The notes below the pieces were generated by a model. That model was not told where the DNA came from. It did no database searches and was given only the letters and a program-made list of their open reading frames with translations. Positions 15,445 to 24,968 of a stretch of DNA of 62,768 bases are shown piece after piece. Source of the DNA: Bacillus_CJ salitolerans. Its GTDB lineage: Bacteria; Bacillota; Bacilli; Bacillales; SA4. The first letter of the stretch is position 1. Each line of letters begins with the position of its first letter. Both the position numbers and the translations under genes were made by a program. The stretch is taken from the NCBI RefSeq assembly GCF_042680805.1, contig NZ_JBHUEM010000015.1:1-62768 (forward strand), read 5' to 3'.

Positions 15445-16594
15445 GGTTCTCAGGGAATAATTGATGCATATGGTCATCAATTTCGGCTAACCATTTAGTC
15501 GAGTTTGGTAATCCATAGTTTGATGCATTCTTTAAAGGTACAATTTTGTACCCATTTTTAGATACATAGGTTGGTAGAAAAGTTGGTTCTTTCACTTCAA
15601 TAGTTTGTGAACCATTTTTTATTTCTTTTTGAATGGTAAGTGTAAGGATTCCTCCAATTTCACGATAGATTGACTTCTGACCGGATAAGAAATTACCTAA
15701 AGAATAAACAACAAATCCTTTATTCCCATTCTCGGCTTCAATCCATTCCATGGGTTGGAGGACATGAGGATGGTGACCTAAAATAATATTTGCTCCCATG
15801 TTGACGGCATGAGCTGCGATCTCTTTTTGGTCATCACTTGGCATCCGTTGATATTCGTTTCCGAAGTGTAAACTTACAACAACAACATCACTTATTTTTT
15901 TTGCTGCTTTTATATCATTTGTCATCTTATCGTAATCTATTAAGTTTACAATATATGGTTTATTTTTTGGAATAGGAATCCCGTTTGTTCCATACGTATA
16001 GGCCAAGAAAGAAAAAGTGATACCTTTACGGGTTATCGTTCGAATCACCTGACTGTCCGAAATAGTGCGGTAACCACCTGTATACAACAGTCCGATTTGG
16101 TCAAAGTAAGATGTAGCATTTAATAATGCCTGCTCACCGCGATCTAATGTATGGTTATTGGCGATTGAAACAATATCAATCCCTACATCTTTTAATGTAT
16201 CTGCTACATTATAAGGACTATTAAAGCGAGGGTATGTTGATAATCCTATCGTTTCACCTCCAATCATCGTTTCTTGATTTGCAAAAGTAATATCGGCATC
16301 TTCTAAATGGGATTTCACCTCAGAAAACATGGGGGAAAAGTCATAGCCATCAGTAGTTTGGGCAGAATTATAAAGGGTCCCATGAATTAATATATCCCCA
16401 ACTGCTTTTAAAGTCACACTACTCCTAAAATTTTTAGTAGAAATGTCACTTTGTTTCATAGAATGCTTATTAAAGGAAAATGTGGTATCTGCAATTGGCT
16501 CTTTATTTAGTAACATAAAGTAAACTAAAATTGATGAGATTAATACTAAATGAACAATTAAAGAGATACCTAAAAGTAAATAGTTATTTTTCAC
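15425..16594 (-). CDS. CapA/PgsA-family metallophosphatase-like protein
   Basis: The protein has about 389 residues with one N-terminal membrane anchor (about 5-28). The PGA_cap domain covers about 55-350: AVGDILIH, ANQETMIGG, NNHTLDRG and LGHHPHVLQP mark the metal-binding calcineurin-like core. Relatives take part in poly-gamma-glutamate capsule export or synthesis, but no pgsB/C genes lie nearby, so a stand-alone envelope role is as likely. GTG 16594 has AAAAGGAG seven bases upstream; the longer frame from 16615 starts inside that site. Confidence 0.82.
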   Translation of the reverse strand: MKNNYLLLGISLIVHLVLISSILVYFMLLNKEPIADTTFSFNKHSMKQSDISTKNFRSSVTLKAVGDILIHGTLYNSAQTTDGYDFSPMFSEVKSHLEDADITFANQETMIGGETIGLSTYPRFNSPYNVADTLKDVGIDIVSIANNHTLDRGEQALLNATSYFDQIGLLYTGGYRTISDSQVIRTITRKGITFSFLAYTYGTNGIPIPKNKPYIVNLIDYDKMTNDIKAAKKISDVVVVSLHFGNEYQRMPSDDQKEIAAHAVNMGANIILGHHPHVLQPMEWIEAENGNKGFVVYSLGNFLSGQKSIYREIGGILTLTIQKEIKNGSQTIEVKEPTFLPTYVSKNGYKIVPLKNASNYGLPNSTKWLAEIDDHMHQLFPENQMAQAN

Positions 16595-16728
16595 AATGAA
16601 ACTCCTTTTCTCCACAATCTACTATCTACTATAATACAATTCTAGACAGAATGTCCTAAATTTTTGTGTATTTTACATAATATGTAAGATGCGGAGTGGA
16701 GTTAATATACATTTATATTGTAAATAAA

Positions 16729-16908
16729 TTATGAATCCGTATCTAATTGATCGTTCCAGATTAGTAATTCATCAAACGTCCTAATTTTCTTAAATGATTC
16801 TGGTGCTCCTAGCTCTTCAAATAACTCTAATGAAAATTCTTCGTTGTGGCTCTCTCCTGAAACCTCTACCTCATAAACAAAGTTTCTTTGCTGATGTCGA
16901 TTTTCCAT
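16729..16908 (-). CDS. small hypothetical acidic protein
   Basis: The 59-residue product begins MENRHQQRNFVYEVEVSGES and is rich in Glu and Asp, with no cysteine or membrane segment. A GGGG site stands before the start. It is below the size usually called by ORF finders. I recognise no family. The fairly conserved-looking ESFKKIRTFDELLIW may form a helix. Confidence 0.6.
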   Translation of the reverse strand: MENRHQQRNFVYEVEVSGESHNEEFSLELFEELGAPESFKKIRTFDELLIWNDQLDTDS

Positions 16909-16979
16909 TTTACCCCTACTTTCACATAAAAGTAAATTTAGTGTATGTAATTGATTAAGAAATCATCCCATTTAAAGAA

Positions 16980-17007
16980 AAAAACACTCTTTGTTATGAG
17001 TGTTTTT
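16980..17007 (-). terminator. plsY terminator
   Basis: AAAAACACTC and GAGTGTTTTT form a ten-base stem over the plsY stop codon, with T runs on both strands. Confidence 0.8.
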
Positions 17008-17593
17008 TCCGAAATAGATTCGCTTTTGGTTCTGTCTTGTTGATTATGCGTTTAATATTAGCTCGATGTCTGTAAAAAACAAAAGCAACAAGTAATGATG
17101 TCACGATAATAAGTGGGATATCTTGGGTGAATACACTATACGTAACGGTAAACAAACCAGTAAGCATAGATGATAAGGAGACAAATTTAGTAATGAATAA
17201 ACATGATAAAAAGATAACGATCATGAGAAGGAATAAGATCGGGCTATAAAGTAGTAACACACCACCAGATGTTGCAACTGCTTTTCCACCCTTGAATTTT
17301 GCAAAAATAGGATACATATGACCGATTACTGCAAAGGTACCGATTAATAATGGATGAATGTCTTCAACTCCAAATAGGTAAGGTAAACTAGCAGCAAGGG
17401 TTCCCTTTAAAATATCTGAGATTGTAACGATAAAGCCAGCTTTTTTTCCTAATGTACGAAAGGTGTTCGTTCCTCCAAGATTTCCACTTCCATGCTCCCG
17501 GATATCAATACCATAACCAATCTTTCCCACAAGGAGTGCTGAGGGAACGGACCCCAGTATGTAAGCTAATATAATAATGATGACTTCAAGCAT
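16994..17593 (-). CDS. plsY: glycerol-3-phosphate acyltransferase PlsY
   Basis: PlsY uses acyl-phosphate to acylate the sn-1 position of glycerol-3-phosphate, the first step of phospholipid synthesis in Gram-positives. The protein of about 199 residues has five membrane helices. The three cytoplasmic motifs are visible: SGNLGGTNTFR, KFKGGKAVATSGG and RHRANIKRI. The second ATG (17593) is 8 bases after AAAGGAG; the first (17599) is only 2 bases away. It follows the B. subtilis gene order (yneS). Confidence 0.96.
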   Translation of the reverse strand: MLEVIIIILAYILGSVPSALLVGKIGYGIDIREHGSGNLGGTNTFRTLGKKAGFIVTISDILKGTLAASLPYLFGVEDIHPLLIGTFAVIGHMYPIFAKFKGGKAVATSGGVLLLYSPILFLLMIVIFLSCLFITKFVSLSSMLTGLFTVTYSVFTQDIPLIIVTSLLVAFVFYRHRANIKRIINKTEPKANLFRKKHS

Positions 17594-17777
17594 ATCCATG
17601 TCTCCTTTTATATAACGATGGTCAATTTAGTAGCAGGTCCTAGAAACTACTCTTATTGTACCATTACTTTTCTTTTACGAACAGAAAATCTTGCAATCGG
17701 ACAAAATTTGTTAATTGACTAAATTCTCTTTTATTTTAGCTGAGAATTCAGTAGGATAAAAGAGGGGAGGAAGAAAT

Positions 17778-19526
17778 ATGTCAAGATTAGCAAAAAATCC
17801 ACGAAAAAAACATGCACTACCTATGATTGTACTTGGGCTTATTATTTCTTTAATCTTAATATCTAGTAGTCTCTTCTTTTTATTATATCCTTTTCCTTCT
17901 AACGAGAAAATAGAGTTTTTTCATACGGCTCATCCTATTATATTTAATGGACAAATAGCTGGAGAGGCGTTGGTTACGGACGAACAAATTTATTTACCGC
18001 TAGATTTTATTCAAAAGGAAATTGATCCTGAGGTGACTTTCGATGAAAAGTCTGACTCTATTATTATTACAACGAGAAATAAAGTGATCCAAATGCCTTC
18101 TGAGTCTCTAACACTTTTTGTAAACGAGGAACCTGTAGAAGTTGATTTTCCAGCCTTGAAATCAGAGGATGATACTCCTTATGTTTCATTTCAAGCTATT
18201 GAACTTTACTATCCATTCCAAGTTTCACTACTTGATGGAGACCGGGCAATATTAGTCAGGCAAGATGGTGAGACCATTCTAACTGGAAAAATTCTCAGTG
18301 AAAAACGAGAAGCCGAATTAAGAATTAGAACTAAACCGACACTTACAAGCTCATATGTGAGAGATCTTGTTGCTGAAGAGATTGTAGATATTGAAGCAGA
18401 AGAAGAAGGTTATTACTTTGTAAGGGCAAATGATGGTGTAGCGGGATATGTTAAGAAAAATGTAGTTTCTTTATTAGATCCACAAACGGTCATCATTAAT
18501 CTTGACGAACCTAAAAGATTCTCACCACCGATTTCTTGGCCCATTAATCTAACATGGGAGGCAGTATATTCCAAAAATCCTGATACAAATACATTGCCGA
18601 ATTTACAAGGTGTAAATGTTGTATCTCCAACATGGTTTGAAGTAAACAATGAAACAGGGGATATTACTAATCTAGGTTCAATGGAATATATGAAATGGGC
18701 AAAAGAAAAGAACCTCCAAGTATGGGGCTTATTTTCCAATGCATTTGATCCTGGCCTTACTCATAAAGTGTTAAAGGATTATGAGACGAGGCAAAAGATG
18801 ATTCGTCAGCTGCTTGTTTATAGTGAAACGTATAATCTAGATGGGATTAACATAGATTTTGAAAATGTGAATCTTGAGGATGGAAAACTGTTGACCCAAT
18901 TTGTAAGAGAAATGACACCTTATTTGCATGAAGCAGGGTTAATCGTCTCATTAGATATTACATTCATCTCTAGTAGTGAAAATTGGTCGATGTTTTATGA
19001 ACGCGCTAAATTAGCTGATATTGTTGATTATATAATGGTCATGGCCTATGATGAGCACTGGGCTACATCCCCAGAAGCTGGTAGTGTAGCAAGCTTTCCA
19101 TGGGTTGAAAAAAATCTACAGAAACTTTTAGAAGTTGTTCCAAATGACAGGCTTATTCTAGGTTTACCAACCTATACAAGGATATGGAAGGAACAAGATA
19201 CAGAAGGTGGTAACATCGAAGTATCATCAAAAGCATATTCAATGGACTATGTAAAACAATGGATTACGGAGCATGATGTAAATCCAATTTTTGATGAAGT
19301 ATCCGGACAAATGTATGGGGAATACCGAGATGAAAAAGAGAAGGCCACATACAAAGTTTGGATTGAAGATGAAGATTCACTAGCAAGAAGAGCACAGTTT
19401 GTTCATCAATATCACTTAGCTGGTATTGCAACATGGAGTCGCTTTTTTGCAAGTGATGAAGCCTGGAAAAGTATGGATGACTCCTTAAAACACGTAAAAT
19501 ATAGCAAGAGTGAAAATACTGAGTAA
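17778..19526 (+). CDS. glycoside hydrolase family 18 protein with SH3 and copper amine oxidase-like domains
   Basis: This 582-residue membrane-anchored or secreted protein has a helix at about 15-38. A copper-amine-oxidase N-terminal-like segment follows (about 50-165), then a bacterial SH3 domain (about 175-225), then a GH18 catalytic domain (about 250-570). The catalytic motif DGINIDFEN gives D355, D360 and E362. Related Bacillus proteins act on peptidoglycan in spore germination (the YaaH/SleL group), but the SH3-plus-amine-oxidase form is usually vegetative and of unknown target. A strong AGAGGGGAGGAAG site precedes ATG 17778. Confidence 0.88.
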   Translation: MSRLAKNPRKKHALPMIVLGLIISLILISSSLFFLLYPFPSNEKIEFFHTAHPIIFNGQIAGEALVTDEQIYLPLDFIQKEIDPEVTFDEKSDSIIITTRNKVIQMPSESLTLFVNEEPVEVDFPALKSEDDTPYVSFQAIELYYPFQVSLLDGDRAILVRQDGETILTGKILSEKREAELRIRTKPTLTSSYVRDLVAEEIVDIEAEEEGYYFVRANDGVAGYVKKNVVSLLDPQTVIINLDEPKRFSPPISWPINLTWEAVYSKNPDTNTLPNLQGVNVVSPTWFEVNNETGDITNLGSMEYMKWAKEKNLQVWGLFSNAFDPGLTHKVLKDYETRQKMIRQLLVYSETYNLDGINIDFENVNLEDGKLLTQFVREMTPYLHEAGLIVSLDITFISSSENWSMFYERAKLADIVDYIMVMAYDEHWATSPEAGSVASFPWVEKNLQKLLEVVPNDRLILGLPTYTRIWKEQDTEGGNIEVSSKAYSMDYVKQWITEHDVNPIFDEVSGQMYGEYRDEKEKATYKVWIEDEDSLARRAQFVHQYHLAGIATWSRFFASDEAWKSMDDSLKHVKYSKSENTE

Positions 19527-19547
19527 GGGCAACCTGCTCAGTTTTTT
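19518..19547 (+). terminator. terminator of the GH18 gene
   Basis: ACTGAG pairs with CTCAGT around a 13-base loop, followed by six T residues; it overlaps the stop codon. Confidence 0.7.
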
Positions 19548-19605
19548 GCTTTAATCATATTGATAAAGATTCATGATATAATGGAAGTAAAGGGGGGACA
19601 CTTTC

Positions 19606-19794
19606 ATGGAGAAAATGGTTATGGAACTTACTCAACACTTTGAATCTGTAGAATTAAAATCTGTACCGAAAAAGGGAAAACAAGAATTAAATAACCACGA
19701 TACTGCCTCAAACTCTTCGATTCAATATTCCTATCAGTATGCAATACAATATTTTCCTCTAAATTTTGAACTTATTGAAGAATACTTAGGCTAG
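19606..19794 (+). CDS. small hypothetical protein
   Basis: This 62-residue product has no recognised family. AAAGGGGGGAC stands eight bases before the ATG, which is the main support. The C-terminal half is rich in Tyr and Phe (YSYQYAIQYFPLNF). A promoter-like pair (TTGATA, TATAAT) lies about 50 bases upstream. It precedes topB by 39 bases and may share its transcript. Confidence 0.55.
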   Translation: MEKMVMELTQHFESVELKSVPKKGKQELNNHDTASNSSIQYSYQYAIQYFPLNFELIEEYLG

Positions 19795-19833
19795 CCTTAT
19801 AATGAATAAGCACTATTTTGAAGGAGCTTTTTT

Positions 19834-22008
19834 ATGAAAGTGATAATTGCAGAAAAACCAGATCAAGGAGCTACACTCGCATCTCCTTTTCAATCCAAGA
19901 AACACCAGGGATATATAGAAATACTTCCAAATGAACTATTTCCAAAAGGTGCATATGTGACTTGGGCAATAGGGCATTTATGCCAACTAGTTGCTCCAGA
20001 ATCTTACAATCCAGAATGGAAAAGGTGGTCATTACATAATCTACCTATTTTACCTGACCGTTTTAAATATGAAGTTGAGAGATCAAAAGCAAAGCAATTT
20101 CATGTTGTCAAATCATTGCTTATCAAAAAGGATGTAACGGAGATTATTCACGCGGGTGATGCGGGGCGTGAAGGTGAACTTATTGTTCGCAATATTATTA
20201 CTCAATCTGGTGTGAAGAAACCGATTAAACGGTTGTGGATTTCATCCCTTACGAAAAAAGCAATTCATGAAGGATTTCAAAAATTATTAGACGAAGTTGA
20301 CACAAGAAACCTTTATTATGAGGCTTATACTAGAGCATGTGCTGACTGGGTTGTCGGCATGAATGCTTCTAGAGTGTATAGCCTCCTCTTAAAAGAAAAA
20401 GGAATGTCGGATGTCTTTTCAGCGGGTAGAGTTCAAACACCTACACTCGCATTAATTGTAAAGAGAGAACATGAAATTGAAAACTTTAAGTCAGAACAGT
20501 TTTGGGAGGTAGTTGCAACATTCCAAATTGATGGAAATAAATATGAAGGGAAATGGCAAAAGGACAACGACTCCAGAATTCTAGATGAAATCCTAGCAAA
20601 CAAGATTGCTAGATTTTGTGATCAAAAAGAAGCAAAAGTAAAAGAGATTGAAACAGACAGAAAAGAGTACCAGCCGCCATTCTTGTTTAACTTATCGTCC
20701 TTACAAGCAACAGCCAATAAACGCTACAAATTCTCACCGAAGAAAACATTAGATATTATGCAACAACTATATCAAAAAGGAATCGTGTCCTATCCTCGTT
20801 CTGATTCGTCTTTTGTAACAGAAGGAGAGGCTGAAACGTTTCCAGCTATCCTTGAAAAAATAAGTAAACTGGAATCTTTCCTAGATTTGTTTCCATTACC
20901 TGTCCAATCCATTAAAAGCAACAAAAGATATGTAAATGAAAAGAAAGTTACCGACCACTATGCAATCATTCCGACAGAGCAGGTTCCCAACTTGTCTAAA
21001 CTGTCAGGTGATGAACAGAAAATGTATGATTTAGTTGTAAGGCAATTAATTGCCGCTCATTACGAGAAAGCAGTCTTTGATTATACGACGATTCGAACAA
21101 TGGTTGATGAAAGAGCTGAGTTTATTTCAAAAGGTAAGATGCAGATACAAGAAGGCTGGAGAAAGGTGATTTACGATGATAACCAGGAGAAAGATACCAT
21201 CCTACCGATTCTTCATAAGGGTGACTCAGGGCTTGTTACATCTGTTAAAGTGAAGGAGGGGAAAACACAACCTCCAAAACGTTATACAGAAGGACAACTC
21301 ATCACATTAATGAAAACAGCCGGAAAGCATCTAGAGGATAGTGAGCTTGAAAAGGTATTAATGAAATCTGAAGGATTAGGGACGGAAGCAACAAGAGCCG
21401 GTATTATTACGATGTTAAAGGATCGAAAGTATATTGATGTAAAAAAGAATCTAGTATACGCAACTGATAAAGGAAAGGTATTGATTCGAGCAGTAGGCGA
21501 TAAAATATTAGCATCACCAGAGATGACTGCAAAATGGGAGCAACGACTATCAGAAATTGGACATGGCAAAGCATCACCAGCTGTTTTCATGGAACAAACT
21601 AAAAAAATGGCAGAAAAGATCATTCAAGATGCAGTAGAAGGATCTGAAAAATGGAGTTTTGTTGATTTAAACACAGAAGCCATCCAAAGTGTTAGAGCTA
21701 GGGCTTCAATGGGGAAATCAGTTGGTACATGTAAACGATGTGGTGGATCGGTAATTGACAAAGGCAAATTTTACGGTTGTGCAAATTACAGTAAAACAAA
21801 GTGTTCATTTACCATTTCAAAAATGATATTAGGTAAAAAAATCTCACAATCAAATGTACAAAAACTACTTTCTGTTGGGAAGACCGATCTAATAAAGGGT
21901 TTTAAGAAAGGAGATAAGTCATTTGATTCATTCTTGGAACTAAGTGGAAATGAATATAAGGTTACGTTTTTGCCCTACATAAATGGTGATCAGCCTCAAT
22001 TAAAATGA
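19834..22008 (+). CDS. topB: DNA topoisomerase III
   Basis: This type IA topoisomerase decatenates DNA by single-strand passage. The 724 residues show the N-terminal Toprim domain (MKVIIAEKP, HAGDAGREGEL), the active-site tyrosine Y320 in SYPRSDS, and the GLGTEATRA motif near 515. A C-terminal zinc-ribbon-like remnant (CKRCGG...YGCANYSKTKC) follows at about 632-655. Length and order fit B. subtilis TopB. AAGGAG precedes the ATG. Confidence 0.96.
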   Translation: MKVIIAEKPDQGATLASPFQSKKHQGYIEILPNELFPKGAYVTWAIGHLCQLVAPESYNPEWKRWSLHNLPILPDRFKYEVERSKAKQFHVVKSLLIKKDVTEIIHAGDAGREGELIVRNIITQSGVKKPIKRLWISSLTKKAIHEGFQKLLDEVDTRNLYYEAYTRACADWVVGMNASRVYSLLLKEKGMSDVFSAGRVQTPTLALIVKREHEIENFKSEQFWEVVATFQIDGNKYEGKWQKDNDSRILDEILANKIARFCDQKEAKVKEIETDRKEYQPPFLFNLSSLQATANKRYKFSPKKTLDIMQQLYQKGIVSYPRSDSSFVTEGEAETFPAILEKISKLESFLDLFPLPVQSIKSNKRYVNEKKVTDHYAIIPTEQVPNLSKLSGDEQKMYDLVVRQLIAAHYEKAVFDYTTIRTMVDERAEFISKGKMQIQEGWRKVIYDDNQEKDTILPILHKGDSGLVTSVKVKEGKTQPPKRYTEGQLITLMKTAGKHLEDSELEKVLMKSEGLGTEATRAGIITMLKDRKYIDVKKNLVYATDKGKVLIRAVGDKILASPEMTAKWEQRLSEIGHGKASPAVFMEQTKKMAEKIIQDAVEGSEKWSFVDLNTEAIQSVRARASMGKSVGTCKRCGGSVIDKGKFYGCANYSKTKCSFTISKMILGKKISQSNVQKLLSVGKTDLIKGFKKGDKSFDSFLELSGNEYKVTFLPYINGDQPQLK

Positions 22009-22019
22009 GGCTCTTTTTT
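21992..22019 (+). terminator. topB terminator
   Basis: AGCCTCA pairs with TGAGGCT around a seven-base loop, followed by T residues. It overlaps the topB stop codon. Confidence 0.8.
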
Positions 22020-22027
22020 GTGACATT

Positions 22028-22056
22028 TTGTTTACTCGAATCGGTCATGCTAGTAA
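22028..22056 (+). promoter_or_regulatory. possible sigma-A promoter for the helicase
   Basis: TTGTTT at 22028 and TAGTAA at 22051 are separated by 17 bases. If used, transcription starts near 22062 and excludes an ATG at 22047 as the start of the helicase. Confidence 0.4.
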
Positions 22057-22076
22057 TAGACTTAAAAAAGAAAGAA

Positions 22077-23432
22077 GTGAAGGAATTGCATTCATTACAG
22101 AAGCTAAGTATCAGTTCAACGCTTATAGATAAATTACGAAAAAACGGAATCGTTACCCCTACACCAGTTCAGGAAAAGGCTATTCCAGTACTGCGGGATG
22201 GAAAAGATGTAATAGCCCAAGCCCAAACAGGAACCGGGAAAACGTTAGCCTTTATGATTCCAATACTTGATAATATTGATATATCATCAAATCATATTCA
22301 GGCAATTATAATTACACCTACCCGTGAGTTGGCCATCCAAATCACGGAGGAAACAACTAAATACAAATCTAATGAGATACATGTTCTAGCTGTATATGGT
22401 GGGCAAGATGTTGATAGGCAGATTAAGAAGTTATCTGGTTCTATACATATTGTCGTTGGAACACCAGGTAGAATAGTAGACCATTTAAAAAGAGAAACGA
22501 TAAATTTGCGGACCGCTTCGATGGTGGTACTAGATGAGGCAGATCAAATGCTTCATATTGGCTTTCTAAATGAAGTAGAGGAGATTCTGTCATATACACC
22601 TCCTAATCGTCAGACGATGCTTTTCTCTGCAACACTTTCTCAGCAGGTTCGTTCTTTAGCTAGAAAATACACCAATAACCCTGAGGTTATTAAAATCAAT
22701 GAAGACCGACAAACCTTAAAAGAAATCAAACAAATTGTATATGAGACAACAGATCGTGAAAAGCAAACAACTTTATGCAGACTGCTGGATCAATATCGTC
22801 CCTTTCTTGCCGTTATTTTTTGTAGAACAAAACGAAGAGCATCTAAATTAAATGAAGCATTACTATCTTTAGGCTATAATAGTGACGAGCTTCATGGTGA
22901 TATCTCGCAATCAAAGCGTGAAAAAGTAATGGAACGATTTAGAAATGCTGATTTGCAGTTTTTAGTTGCAACAGACGTAGCCGCTCGTGGAATTGATGTT
23001 GAAGGGGTAACCCATGTATTTAATTACGATATTCCAGAGGATGTCGAGAGCTACATTCACCGAATCGGTAGAACTGGTCGTGCAGGTGGAAAAGGTTTGG
23101 CAATCACCTTAATTTCACCAAAAGATAAGAATCAATTACAAATGATTGAAAAAGGAATAAAGCTCAGTTTGCCTAAAAAATCATTAGAGGCTACCTCTTT
23201 GACTAATCAAGGCGAAGGTGAGAGTGTATCATCCCCTCAAAGAAATCGTCACGTAAAGAAGAACGAATCGGGGGAAAAGCATTTAGTTAATTCAAGTAAT
23301 TATACCTATAAAAGCACTGAAGATATATCTACTCGGTCACGAAAAAATAGGACGAGTAAAGCTAGAAATCAAAAACAGTCCACTATGACAGTGGGAAGAA
23401 GGTCGTCTGGAAGAGGTAGACACAAATCATAA
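22077..23432 (+). CDS. DEAD-box ATP-dependent RNA helicase
   Basis: This protein of about 451 residues unwinds RNA duplexes. All motifs are present: TPVQEKAIP (Q motif), AQTGTGKT (I), PTRELA (Ia), GTPGR (Ib), DEAD (II), SAT (III), FCRTKRR (IV), ATDVAARGID (V) and HRIGRTGR (VI). A basic, Ser/Arg-rich tail of about 75 residues may bind RNA. It resembles the CshA/CshB type, but I cannot assign which. The start is uncertain: GTG 22077 gives MKELHSLQKLSIS, typical for the family, whereas ATG 22047 lacks a binding site. Confidence 0.93.
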   Translation: MKELHSLQKLSISSTLIDKLRKNGIVTPTPVQEKAIPVLRDGKDVIAQAQTGTGKTLAFMIPILDNIDISSNHIQAIIITPTRELAIQITEETTKYKSNEIHVLAVYGGQDVDRQIKKLSGSIHIVVGTPGRIVDHLKRETINLRTASMVVLDEADQMLHIGFLNEVEEILSYTPPNRQTMLFSATLSQQVRSLARKYTNNPEVIKINEDRQTLKEIKQIVYETTDREKQTTLCRLLDQYRPFLAVIFCRTKRRASKLNEALLSLGYNSDELHGDISQSKREKVMERFRNADLQFLVATDVAARGIDVEGVTHVFNYDIPEDVESYIHRIGRTGRAGGKGLAITLISPKDKNQLQMIEKGIKLSLPKKSLEATSLTNQGEGESVSSPQRNRHVKKNESGEKHLVNSSNYTYKSTEDISTRSRKNRTSKARNQKQSTMTVGRRSSGRGRHKS

Positions 23433-23463
23433 AAATACCATGCAAACTTCATGTTATTTTTTG
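23431..23463 (+). terminator. helicase terminator
   Basis: AAAATA-C-CATG pairs with CATG-T-TATTTT around seven bases, followed by T residues. Confidence 0.7.
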
Positions 23464-23647
23464 GTCTATAATATCCTGAATCGTGATACATTGAAAGAAC
23501 TAAACTGTAAATTACTTACATTCAAATTACAACCTTAAATTGTATCCGATTCAGTGTAAAGAAAGGTAATATTGGAAAATACATGATTAACTCATAATAG
23601 ATGATAGGATTGTCAAAACTAAACAAAAAGAATAAAGGAGCATTCAA

Positions 23648-23947
23648 ATGATTTTTTATGCTTGTGTCATTTATGATGAACATAATCCCAATACATATAA
23701 GGGAATTGAAGTAACAACACTAGGTAATAAAAGTGATGTTGTAGCGAGGTTTGAATCCTATGACCCTCTTCAGGACTATCATAATTTTGCTAGCTGGTCT
23801 GAAGGTGTGGGAATAGATAATGTTGGTTTCTGTGATAGTTTAAAACACTTTGCCAATGATTACAAAAGAGTGTCTGAGTCAGCCGCTCACGAAATGGTAA
23901 ATATGATTTATGGGGATCATGATAATTGTGAAAATGCTTATCTATAG
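23648..23947 (+). CDS. hypothetical protein, 99 aa
   Basis: This soluble acidic protein is not one I recognise. It starts MIFYACVIYDEHNPNTYKG with AAAGGAG upstream, and its C-terminus has HEMVNMIYGDHDNCENAY. A 215-base untranslated stretch separates it from the helicase, and a terminator follows directly, so it is monocistronic. No catalytic motif is evident. Confidence 0.65.
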   Translation: MIFYACVIYDEHNPNTYKGIEVTTLGNKSDVVARFESYDPLQDYHNFASWSEGVGIDNVGFCDSLKHFANDYKRVSESAAHEMVNMIYGDHDNCENAYL

Positions 23948-23953
23948 TTGGTT

Positions 23954-23982
23954 GAGGGCCTTTTTGAAGGCTCTATTTTTTA
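23954..23982 (+). terminator. terminator after the 99-aa gene
   Basis: GAGGGCCTT pairs imperfectly with AAGGCTC, then TATTTTTT. Confidence 0.7.
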
Positions 23983-24021
23983 ATGAATATGAAATGATAA
24001 GTTTTTAGTTTCTTATTACGA

Positions 24022-24203
24022 TGTGCTTAGTAATCCAGCTCCAGCTCAAGCGCCCAGCCAAGATGAAATGGCCACGATCTTTGCCATTTATCCTACTAGA
24101 GATCAATTATCCTGTCATGAATAAACGGGAAAATCACCCTTTTTTCATGACAGAACATTTGCTCTGCCTGAGACTAAACGGCACGCTCTGAGCCTTTTGT
24201 TCA
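24022..24203. repeat. dispersed palindromic repeat, copy A
   Basis: This copy shares the blocks ATCCAGCTCCAG, GCGCCCAGCC, a central GGGAAAATCACCCTTTTTTC hairpin, GAACATTTGCTCTGCC and GAGCCTTTTGTTC with copies at 46648, 53791 and 54285. It has an extra 40-60 bases after the AGCC block. The gap up to yneT (24204-24388) has no gene; a weak promoter-like pair (TTGAAA, CATAGT) lies at 24338-24366. Confidence 0.75.
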
Positions 24204-24388
24204 GTGGATGCTGAGACAAAATGAATGAGCGATAAATGAACATATTCGAAGAATTTTTCGAGTTTAACTGAGACATGTGGCACAGTAATAACAGAATAGT
24301 ATTTCTCCATGAATGAAACCAAAATCGCATATTACTTGAAATCACGTACAAATTAGAGCATAGTTAATCTAAAAAGGAGTGCCAAAAG

Positions 24389-24802
24389 ATGCCTATTGAA
24401 TATCCAACAAGAGACGAGCTTGGTCAAATTTTAAAGAAAAGCAAAAGAATTGCAGTTGTTGGATTATCAGATAATCCAGAAAAGACCTCTTATATGGTTA
24501 GTGAAGCAATGCAAAAAGCTGGCTATGAGATTATTCCTGTAAACCCTAAAGCTACTGAAATATTAGGGGTTAAATCAGTTCCGAGTTTAAAGGATATTGA
24601 AGGTCATGTCGACATCGTCAACGTTTTTAGAAGGTCCGAGCATCTGTTTGGGGTAGCAAAAGAATTTTTAGAGATTGATGCGGATGTATTCTGGGCACAA
24701 CTAGGATTAGAAAATGAAGAAGCTTATACCTTATTAAAGGATAACGGACATACTGTTGTTATGGATCGTTGCATAAAGGTAGAACATGCGTTAACAAAAT
24801 AA
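24389..24802 (+). CDS. yneT: CoA-binding protein YneT
   Basis: This 137-residue Rossmann-like CoA_binding domain (IAVVGLSDNPEKTSYMVSEAM, IIPVNPKATEILG, VNVFRRSEH, MDRCIKVEH) is similar to the nucleotide-binding half of succinyl-CoA synthetase. No catalytic partner is nearby and the role is unknown. AAAAGGAG precedes the ATG. It lies directly before parE, as in B. subtilis. Confidence 0.9.
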   Translation: MPIEYPTRDELGQILKKSKRIAVVGLSDNPEKTSYMVSEAMQKAGYEIIPVNPKATEILGVKSVPSLKDIEGHVDIVNVFRRSEHLFGVAKEFLEIDADVFWAQLGLENEEAYTLLKDNGHTVVMDRCIKVEHALTK

Positions 24803-24814
24803 TTTTTAATCGTG

Positions 24815-24842
24815 AAATCCTTGATGTATCAAGGATTTTTTT
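24815..24842 (+). terminator. yneT terminator
   Basis: AAATCCTTGAT pairs with ATCAAGGATTT around two bases, followed by T residues. Confidence 0.85.
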
Positions 24843-24968
24843 CTTCTTTTTGCAAAATGGTGTTTGCGAAATTCAAAACAACAAGTACAATAATGCATAG
24901 ACAACTATTTTCGTGACAATAGATAAAAGACAATGAGATTTTGGAAGTAACGAAAGGGGACGAACTCT

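Noticed and set aside
24134..24351. Minus-strand frames over repeat copy A
   Set aside because: They lie in the dispersed repeat and adjacent non-coding DNA and lack binding sites.
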